Origin: a virus
Length of the DNA stretch: 34,374 bases
Strand: one strand, 5' to 3'
IMG/VR virus record: IMGVR_UViG_3300046467_002051
Span: 1-34,374 of that record
Below, piece after piece: positions 27,901 through 33,199 of the stretch; positions within the stretch are counted from its first letter, which is position 1, and the number at the start of each line of letters is the position of its first letter. The position numbers were made by a program, and so were the translations under genes. The notes beneath the pieces were generated by a model. That model worked only from the letters and a program-made list of their open reading frames with translations, had not been told where the DNA came from and did not search any database.

Positions 27901-30653
27901 TGGTGGTTTCCATCACAGAAGCTGTTCCTTACCCTGCAGACACCGCATTGGTGTTGCCTGAAGGTGATGAAGGTGTCTTCTTCTGGGGCTCCGTATCACG
28001 CTTGGCAATGTCGGTTTCTACATGGGGTTTGGCGCAATACAGTTCATCACCCCTCCGGATCCTCAATACTGTTACGGGTGTCAATGTCTTTACGGAAATG
28101 GGCAAGACCCCTCAGGAAGAGACCACCGACCCTTGGTTCATTACGGGTGGTTTCGGGTTTTCCGAAGTGGATGCGACAGGGGACACACTCCTTTTGTCCA
28201 GCACTTCCTCCACCGCTACGAGCGTACCCAATTTAGAATTTGGGTACGCTCGTATTGAGCCGTACTTGACCCCCCAAGTCACTACGGATTTGGAAGCCAC
28301 CTTCTTATTGGAAACGGCTTCTTTAGGGGCGGGTGCCGCTCAACTGCGCATCCAAGATACGGAACGTGAAGTTCGAATCGCTACTCTGCGCATCCAGCAA
28401 TACCCCCCTTCCAGCAACCCCAACACCTTGCGCGCATTGCCCGTTGTTTCCATATCCGGCTTGCAGGATCCAACAGCAGAAGGATGGACAGCGGGGGCAT
28501 CAAACGACCTGGCTATGAGCATTCGGGGTCAGCTCTTGTCGCTGGAGACCTCTTCCGGCACCCAAGGGTTTTGGTCCCAGGAAGTTGAACCCCCACCTGT
28601 TATGGATGAGGGGCTTATCACCCAAATGCGGGTTGGGGTGGAGTCCTACAGTCTGGGCAGCACCCCTTATTTGGGTGTGTTCGTAGGTGGCTCTACGGCA
28701 CATTTGGCGATCCCGTTGGTCACCCGCAATGTGTCCACCATCTTGGCAGAAATTGGAGGGGTTCCTTCCGTTGCACTGGTAGATAATGCGGGCACCTTAG
28801 TGGGGGCCTTTGCATTCGACTTTACGGATGGGGAACTCCACACCTACCGCACCTTCATCGATCCAAACGCCAACATCGTGGTGCTGAAGGTAGATGATGT
28901 GGTGCTCGGGAATGTGCCCTTCTCAGACTTTTCCGCTATCGCCAATAGCGAAATTGTATGCCAATTCGGGATTATGGGCACCGCTTCTGTGAAGTCCGTA
29001 TGGGATTCCGTAACGGCTCTTCCCCTAAGACCGGGTGGCGGTCTGAGCTCGGCTACTTTTGTTCGCACCCTTGGTATTTGGAATGGGGGTCCTGAACAGG
29101 ACATCAACAGCTACACAATTCCCCGGGAAGATGGATTAAGTGTTCCCAACTCAGATCACCAAGCCGTTTTTGTGGAAATGGATTGGCGTTCAAGCTGCCG
29201 TGTTCGAGCATACTTAGACCCTGCGTGGGGAGTGGGTTTGTATCGCCCAGATCTTCCGTTGCCTCCTTGGGCAACGGAAGACTTCGCTACGGAAACTACC
29301 GATCCTTCGGCCGCTTGGGCCAACCTCGAGTATTCACAGCTTCCCCATCAAGAAGAAGAACGGGGAATAGTTAGTTTCGGTGCCATTGACCCGCAGGGTG
29401 TATCCCAACAACGGTGGGATTCTGTTCGGTATCGAATCCGAGCTCTTCCCACCGGTTACGGAATTGCTCCCCAAGGGATGATCCTAAATCGAGCGACACC
29501 GCTTACTTCAGGGGAATTCCTTTACGACACCACACCAGAAGTGGTGACGGTTCGATCCCTGACTGCGCGCACCGTAAGTGTGTGGTCTTCAAATATGATC
29601 GCAGATCGGGTGTTCGTAGTGGTGGTGGATGGGGCGGTTATTCCTTCCACCCATTGGACCTTCCAGCACGACACTCAAATTATCGTTCTGACGGATTCCC
29701 TGCCTGAAGACCGCTATCCAGTCACTGTGACCTTTGCTGCCGGGAAGCCTGTAACCGACACCTACTTGTGTTCACAACCCATCAGTGGGTCAGTGACCCT
29801 TCTCAATGAAGGCACCCCACCGATACCGTTGTCTCGCGACAGTGCCGCTACTCGTTCCATCGTAGCGGGGTCTATCATCAATGACCCCCTTGATGTCTTA
29901 GATGATGCAGCCACACTCATCACAAATGACCCCAAGAGGACCGTAGAGTTCAGCCTTGGGCCGGATGCGTTGTATGCGGATTTGGATACTTGCGAGGTCA
30001 CCGATGGTGAGAGTGTTCATATCACCACTTTGTGTGATGCTCCCGGTCCTGGAATGGGCTTTTCAGCTCTTGAAATCGATGGGCCCTTCGTCAATAACGA
30101 GTTCACTGTTCCCGGTGGTCCTGCGGGACCGCATAAGGGTTCACCTTCTATTAAGGGTTCTACCACCCACTTCAACCCCGCCGTTATCTTTGTCGCTTCC
30201 GGTGGGGGGATCACTGGTGGGAACCTTGGTCCCGGCACCGCTATCCTCCATCCGAACCAACGCGGTCCGGCACACACACCGCCTCCGGGGGGATTCGGGA
30301 TCAATCAGGACTTCGGGATGGCCCTCGCGCTTCGGGCTGTGGTGACGGATGCGTCAGCAGATCCGGTTGTTGAACAACTCCTCAATGAAACCTTCGACTT
30401 CCCTGCTGAAGCTGACAACACCACACCTTCTGGAGTGACCCCCGCAAACGGGTACGGGGCAGCCGATGCGGTGTTGGAAGATTTTGCTCTTGTGGCTTCC
30501 CATCTTGGCCCGGCGGGTGGGTTGTCGGACTTGATTGCGAGTAAGTCTTTACTGGCGGGTGGGGCACCCTTGAATGGTGGGGAATTCACTCTTATCGGGG
30601 GAGCCTTGTTGCCGGCACCTGTGGTTACAGACTTCGTAATCCAACACCCTTGA
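24909..30653 (+). CDS. Giant tail/spike protein with Ig-like and LamG-like domains
   Basis: A 1,914-residue product. Residues about 9-52 are a Tyr/Gly-rich, low-complexity start (GFGYGGDSYGYSPYG). Residues about 54-150 match an SbsA-like (Big_5) Ig domain: PPRVTSVQSLDGFRVEVFFS, EEM, then TDAAGNPLG. A second related domain follows (about 160-275). Residues about 280-440 look LamG/concanavalin-like (HTLSLIRN, FYSVLLDGTPLLSF), and similar lectin-like segments recur near 805-890 and 1270-1340 (GELHTYRTFIDPNANIVVLK, VDDVVLG). Residues about 545-640 contain a relative of the LTING domain inserted in the long fibre. The C-terminal third is Pro/Gly-rich beta structure. The likely role is a large virion decoration or receptor-binding protein at the tail. 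The gene contains three long perfect inverted repeats. Confidence 0.78.
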   Translation: MPIFLPGPIFGFGYGGDSYGYSPYGAPAFPRLPVPTTGGYGGAPFGYSSYGSVDITPPRVTSVQSLDGFRVEVFFSEEMNTASVLAGVYTFTATFGVAVTSVAVTPGTAGALGLTSAIVEHTGTTLGGAYVLTASGPTDAAGNPLGPPPVNSAGFLAYGDVPRVEAVLPTPDDGRTVEAHFFRSTGAATQDMLPEAEYTPGIDDPSSYSISTSYPVAPTLNSAELQAPPNNSIVLLDVHPMTSTSYDLLVGPSEAFSYSGNVLPSADPDITAIEEGVGSSSPSSAGLLLSKAGGDSYGWIFGDSSGRLVPNTSFRSAWTFDVSTAVIAPPIVGAPTAVFAVCDGGVQINILLNDLAGTKVIDVMSPGLIAQAPAEWDSGPHTLSLIRNIKGGFYSVLLDGTPLLSFLAGAALGPPIFPVGAPTGNSLILPAAGSSISLFKVQKVNLTASDTVFTTAWNFVHGVVSSFTGSAVLTRDNLYTDRGPLVRGWGDATPAKKEDVSIELNGVGVAVKKVNPYHGQIFPEIPIPLTEKPSTAVGTIGIGPAQPLVGAIVTVNGVSLQEGAVVGWANGADIYATAAALGAAIATHCGVAVDVMGSLLELSALTVGIAGNSIGLANTSGDTNIAISGATLSGGINEMAVSTDYIWFANPPLEFAGLNTMGLTLNKWDRAVGHTAPPVSPTMMGPGTPNMGRFPMGLLLAPMERKSPIKIGHRYHGLQRDYSALLNEPTSLLLNINPHSVSLGGVSATAIEERGYFSGDVDPVLQAGFPWVAEGVVQGELVTSGWTLTDATSGSYDIGFPALYSREADLSLSTECLYYTRLRVDSYTADGVFTGIGFGVHDNNHLVLAGFVVVDGIRHLGLLKDAEKTHLEEGWELGPKATATGLTTTTISIPHTALPTGLHQASGSDLTWTKFRIPSGVQAGVYQIAACGMELDTDGNVEITLVSPLAVSPTEYGADVFEVLFDVPWDSDFATYQLRSAFPSSSAELYMGGMLSGMVVSITEAVPYPADTALVLPEGDEGVFFWGSVSRLAMSVSTWGLAQYSSSPLRILNTVTGVNVFTEMGKTPQEETTDPWFITGGFGFSEVDATGDTLLLSSTSSTATSVPNLEFGYARIEPYLTPQVTTDLEATFLLETASLGAGAAQLRIQDTEREVRIATLRIQQYPPSSNPNTLRALPVVSISGLQDPTAEGWTAGASNDLAMSIRGQLLSLETSSGTQGFWSQEVEPPPVMDEGLITQMRVGVESYSLGSTPYLGVFVGGSTAHLAIPLVTRNVSTILAEIGGVPSVALVDNAGTLVGAFAFDFTDGELHTYRTFIDPNANIVVLKVDDVVLGNVPFSDFSAIANSEIVCQFGIMGTASVKSVWDSVTALPLRPGGGLSSATFVRTLGIWNGGPEQDINSYTIPREDGLSVPNSDHQAVFVEMDWRSSCRVRAYLDPAWGVGLYRPDLPLPPWATEDFATETTDPSAAWANLEYSQLPHQEEERGIVSFGAIDPQGVSQQRWDSVRYRIRALPTGYGIAPQGMILNRATPLTSGEFLYDTTPEVVTVRSLTARTVSVWSSNMIADRVFVVVVDGAVIPSTHWTFQHDTQIIVLTDSLPEDRYPVTVTFAAGKPVTDTYLCSQPISGSVTLLNEGTPPIPLSRDSAATRSIVAGSIINDPLDVLDDAATLITNDPKRTVEFSLGPDALYADLDTCEVTDGESVHITTLCDAPGPGMGFSALEIDGPFVNNEFTVPGGPAGPHKGSPSIKGSTTHFNPAVIFVASGGGITGGNLGPGTAILHPNQRGPAHTPPPGGFGINQDFGMALALRAVVTDASADPVVEQLLNETFDFPAEADNTTPSGVTPANGYGAADAVLEDFALVASHLGPAGGLSDLIASKSLLAGGAPLNGGEFTLIGGALLPAPVVTDFVIQHP
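26156..26183. repeat. 28-nt perfect palindrome inside the 1,914-residue gene
   Basis: ATTCCCCGTCGGAG followed by its exact reverse complement, with no spacer (centre GGAGCTCC). It is coding, around residues 416-425. The transcript could form a long hairpin or the DNA a cruciform. Confidence 0.9.
28217..28254. repeat. 15-bp perfect inverted repeat, 8-nt loop
   Basis: TACGAGCGTACCCAA (28217-28231) and TTGGGTACGCTCGTA (28240-28254) are exact reverse complements. They lie inside the 1,914-residue gene, around residues 1103-1115. Confidence 0.9.
29252..29281. repeat. 12-bp perfect inverted repeat, 6-nt loop
   Basis: TCTTCCGTTGCC (29252-29263) and GGCAACGGAAGA (29270-29281) are exact reverse complements. 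They lie inside the 1,914-residue gene, around residues 1448-1458. Confidence 0.9.
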
Positions 30654-30705
30654 TCTGTTCGGTAATGTTTTTATTCACCTTCATAAGTAAACCTTGGAGA
30701 TAGAT

Positions 30706-31467
30706 ATGCCTGCCCTTCGTATTGCCACCATCAAGTTGGCTGCTGAACTTCCCAAAGGAAGCGCAGCGAAAATCGCGCTCTTGAAATTGCTTCGCAAGGT
30801 GGCGAACCGTCCTATGACTGAAGGTGTGAACCTCAAGGCTTATCGGGATGGTAATGCTTGGATGGGATACGTGATCGATGCGGGCGCTTCTGCAAAGGGT
30901 GCCTCCAAGTTCTACGAGATGGTTGTGAGGCCAGGTGGGATGAAAGGTTGGCAACTTGATAAGGTGTACGGAGCTCTGACTGACCGCGGCAGTGGTGCCA
31001 ATGTGCGCACACTCACCGAAGACCACGGGTCCCAGATGTCAGCTCAAGCTGCTATGGCAAAGCATATTCGCAAGCGTAAGAGCCGGGGATACACCGATGC
31101 TTTCCGTACCCGTCCTCTTGGGCAGTATCCATTGAGCTTCCGTACCGAGAGTCCCGGCTTCGGCCATGGCACACAGGAAGGGCTTTCTTGCCTTCCCGAA
31201 ATGCGGAACCTTCTCCTTCTTGTTGAAGCCGCTGTGGATGCCGCAGAAGTGTCGGATGAGATCGAATTGGTGGAACAACTCGAGGATGCTCGGGACAGCT
31301 TGAACCGATTGCAACGGTCAGATGTGAAGAATGAAGTTCAGAAGAAGCTGCGCGGCCCCATTTCAAGGCTTCGGGGACAACCTCGATGGATCAAGGAAAT
31401 GCCACGGGTTCTTCGGGAATTGCTTACGGCTCGGAACTACTTGCGCCGCATGTTGAAGCACTGCTGA
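30706..31467 (+). CDS. WGR-like domain protein
   Basis: The ATG at 30706 follows GGAGA (30696-30700); an in-frame TTG at 30694 overlaps that site and is rejected. The product has 253 residues. Residues 1-35 are a helical segment (LAAELPKGSAAKIALLKLLR). Residues about 66-133 resemble a WGR domain: ASKFYEMVV, KGWQLDKVYGALTDRGSGAN, then a helix AQAAMAKHIRKRKSRGYTDAF, matching the family layout of K-F/Y-x-x, a W-G-R-like G-x-x-G turn and a closing K-x-x-x-GY. The literal W-G-R triplet is VYG here. WGR domains bind nucleic acids or regulate PARP-type enzymes in other proteins. Residues 165-253 are charged helices. It follows the giant spike gene by 52 nt and is probably not a virion protein. The domain call is tentative. 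Confidence 0.6.
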   Translation: MPALRIATIKLAAELPKGSAAKIALLKLLRKVANRPMTEGVNLKAYRDGNAWMGYVIDAGASAKGASKFYEMVVRPGGMKGWQLDKVYGALTDRGSGANVRTLTEDHGSQMSAQAAMAKHIRKRKSRGYTDAFRTRPLGQYPLSFRTESPGFGHGTQEGLSCLPEMRNLLLLVEAAVDAAEVSDEIELVEQLEDARDSLNRLQRSDVKNEVQKKLRGPISRLRGQPRWIKEMPRVLRELLTARNYLRRMLKHC

Positions 31468-31472
31468 TTGGG

Positions 31473-31817
31473 TCAAACCCCAACATTGAAAGCTTGTACT
31501 TCAGCCCCACATTCGGGGCAGCAAGGTTCGTTCTTACTCTTAGACCAGTCGGGTTCAAGGGTGGGTTCAAGGCACGCATTCCAACCGCATCGGTCTTTGG
31601 AAGCCTCAACCTTTGTCCAATGTGAACAAGTCCCGCGAAAGGCGAACCCTTTACAGGTGCAAGTCCAACCGTATTGACAACCTTGAATGTCGCGGTCCCG
31701 GTTGTTCAACCTGCCAAAGCGCACAACATAATCGGTTCCTTTGGAACCAGATACGGTGGTAGACCAATCAAGGTTTGTGGTGCAAGTCCATGCACCCATA
31801 ATCGTTAAATCAGGCAT
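31473..31817 (-). CDS. SWIM zinc-finger protein
   Basis: A 114-residue product from the ATG at 31815-31817, preceded by AAGGAG that overlaps the stop of the upstream minus-strand gene; an in-frame TTG at 31835 is rejected. Residues 53-66 read CTCKGFAFRGTCSH, an exact SWIM motif (C-x-C-x(n)-C-x-H). A second potential metal site is C99, C100 and C103 (PCCPECGAE), with C77 and C82 between. SWIM domains bind zinc and act in DNA or protein binding, for example in SWI2/SNF2 ATPases, MuDR-type transposases and Sws1/Shu complexes. A free-standing 114-residue SWIM protein suggests a small adaptor or regulator. It is translated with the KOW-like gene and converges on the WGR-like gene with a 5-nt gap. 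Confidence 0.72.
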   Translation of the reverse strand: MPDLTIMGAWTCTTNLDWSTTVSGSKGTDYVVRFGRLNNRDRDIQGCQYGWTCTCKGFAFRGTCSHWTKVEASKDRCGWNACLEPTLEPDWSKSKNEPCCPECGAEVQAFNVGV

Positions 31818-31827
31818 CGCTATCTCC

Positions 31828-32862
31828 TTACACAAGAATGCGGATTTCAGGGTTTTGTTCTACAAGTCGATTTCGACCTCTTTCCGTAAGGGTGGCAATT
31901 ACTTCACCCCGATAGTTCAGTGCATCGGCACCATCGACAAAGCAAACTTCATTGTAGGGCCACCGAAGTTCTTCTTTCTTGGGAGCCGGAACCGCTACAG
32001 GAGCAGCTACGATGGTGGAACGGCTACCGTCCAAGCGTTCAACTTCATCAAGGGGCAACCACAGGGGTTCAGGGCTGCGTCCTCGTTGTTCTTTGACGGG
32101 GCGCGTATCGACACCGCAACGGTCACCGTTAATCCAGAACAAGGTTCCTTTGGTTCCATCTGCGATGACCCGAACCCGATGCCCCTTCTTCGGGCGAGAG
32201 GCAATAGTGGCAGTCTCCGCTGCGATGACAGCATCCCGATAAGCGGCCCAACCACCAACAGGGGTTTCATTAGGTTCCAAACCGGCAACAAGGGCTTCGC
32301 AATTGGAGATGGAAGTGTAGGTCAACTTGTTGAGGAGGGGGTCGAAGCCTTTTGGGGGTTGACCGGTAACGGCGATGCCGACGCGGTAGCCCCATTCGGT
32401 AGCCCCCATCCATCGGACGAGGCCTCGCGTTCCTACGGGAACCTTGCGACCCTTTACCACTACGACTTCACGCCCGTTCACCACTTTCTTCAGTTCTTCT
32501 TGTGCTTCCTTTTCCAAACGGCGAGCCGTATCAAGTTCTTCTCTTGCGGCACGGATGCGAGCCTTGCGGTCTTGCGCAGCCTTATATGTAGCAATGATAT
32601 GTGCAGGAGCATCAACTTCCGAAACACACCCACAACGAGAACTGAGGTTCGTCGTATAGATGGTAATGGTTTTTACCTCTTTGGATTCCTCATCCCAAAC
32701 CTTTACGAAGGTCTGGTTTTCCCAGACATCAGACATGACCCGGACACACTTGACCCAAGATTCGGTTACCACCAACCCTTTGTGGGAAACACCGTCAGGC
32801 TTCCACTCATTGGTATACCGACCGTCTGGTCCTTTCACTCGTGCAGTCCACTGGATAGCCAT
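31828..32862 (-). CDS. KOW-like domain protein with coiled coil, unknown function
   Basis: A 344-residue product, ATG at 32860-32862 with a strong GGAGG upstream. Residues 1-92 are beta-rich with a CGC pair at 77-79. Residues 93-128 form a charged coiled coil (KARIRAAREELDTARRLEKE). Two KOW-like segments follow: about 139-165 (RKVPVGTRGLVRWMGATEWG) and about 224-256 (KKGHRVRVIADGTKGTLFWI, then DRCGVDTR), each with the G-x-x-G-x-V/L core of KOW/SH3-type RNA- or ribosome-binding loops. A nucleic-acid or transcription-linked role is possible but not shown. It is the first gene of a two-gene minus-strand unit with promoter-like block A directly upstream. Confidence 0.7.
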   Translation of the reverse strand: MAIQWTARVKGPDGRYTNEWKPDGVSHKGLVVTESWVKCVRVMSDVWENQTFVKVWDEESKEVKTITIYTTNLSSRCGCVSEVDAPAHIIATYKAAQDRKARIRAAREELDTARRLEKEAQEELKKVVNGREVVVVKGRKVPVGTRGLVRWMGATEWGYRVGIAVTGQPPKGFDPLLNKLTYTSISNCEALVAGLEPNETPVGGWAAYRDAVIAAETATIASRPKKGHRVRVIADGTKGTLFWINGDRCGVDTRPVKEQRGRSPEPLWLPLDEVERLDGSRSTIVAAPVAVPAPKKEELRWPYNEVCFVDGADALNYRGEVIATLTERGRNRLVEQNPEIRILV

Positions 32863-32878
32863 GCTTTCCTCCTTCGCT

Positions 32879-32921
32879 CATTAACTAATACGAGACGGGT
32901 CCAAATCTATGGCCCTGTGGG
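32879..32921 (-). promoter_or_regulatory. Promoter-like block A, copy 2
   Basis: Read on the minus strand: CCCACAGGGCCATA, 17 nt ending CTCG, then TATTAG and TTAATG. The block matches the one at 18455-18496 in 12 of the first 14 bases, in the spacing, and in CTCGTAT-A/T-AG. The start codon of the KOW-like gene lies about 16 nt after the block, giving a very short leader. The block is probably the promoter of the minus-strand KOW/SWIM pair. Confidence 0.52.
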
Positions 32922-32981
32922 TGTCGCTTTTCGGTGGTCTTCCGATAGTTCCCCTATGGAACAGGTGGAGCGGAGGCTTCT

Positions 32982-33149
32982 ATGGGTTGTGGATGTAAGA
33001 AAGCGGGGTTGGCTCGCAAAGCGAAGCGAATACCGGCAGCAGCAAAACAAGCCGCGGCTCAAGGTAGGCTTCGCACTGCGTCCAATAAGCCAAAGCGCCA
33101 AAACCCTGCCAATACCCGCCTGCCAGTTGGGAAGCGGGGGCGTCGATGA
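32982..33149 (+). CDS. Small very basic protein with MGCGC start
   Basis: A 55-residue product. The ATG follows GGAGG (32972-32976) at 5-nt spacing. It begins MGCGCKKAGLARKAKR and continues as almost pure Lys/Arg/Ala/Asn/Pro sequence ending in VGKRGRR, with about 16 basic and no acidic residues. The two Cys are within the first five residues. Small 'MGCGC + basic' proteins occur in some large phages as far as I recall, with no known role. The composition suggests nucleic-acid binding or disorder. Its TGA overlaps the next ATG (ATGA). A 68-codon frame overlapping it (ATG 32956) lacks a ribosome site. Confidence 0.62.
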   Translation: MGCGCKKAGLARKAKRIPAAAKQAAAQGRLRTASNKPKRQNPANTRLPVGKRGRR

Positions 33150-33199
33150 ACGATGTTCTTAGCATGCTTTTGGGTAAGGTAGGATCGGTGGAGATTTAG
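33146..33199 (+). CDS. Possible 17-codon bridging mini-ORF
   Basis: The ATG overlaps the stop of the 55-residue gene (ATGA), the frame reads MNDVLSMLLGKVGSVEI, and its TAG directly abuts the ATG of the next gene (TAGATG). It contains the GGTGGAG ribosome site of that gene. It may be a translational coupler; a functional peptide is not supported. Confidence 0.32.
   Translation: MNDVLSMLLGKVGSVEI

Noticed and set aside
30682-30690. CATAAGTAA before the WGR-like gene, similar to the -10 part of block A
   Set aside because: The upstream CCCnnAGGGCCATA box is missing at the required distance, so this is only a partial match.
31468-31483. TTGGG/CCCAA hairpin between the convergent WGR-like and SWIM genes as a terminator
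   Set aside because: The stem is only 5 bp with a 6-nt loop and no T-tract on either side.
31741-33162. A 473-codon open frame on the + strand
   Set aside because: It lies opposite the SWIM and KOW-like genes, has no ribosome site, and its sequence lacks protein-like character; the minus-strand genes have strong ribosome sites and a clear zinc motif.
32956-33162. A 68-codon frame overlapping the 55-residue basic protein
   Set aside because: The ATG at 32956 has no ribosome site, while the overlapping ATG at 32982 has GGAGG at ideal spacing and an ATGA link to the next frame.
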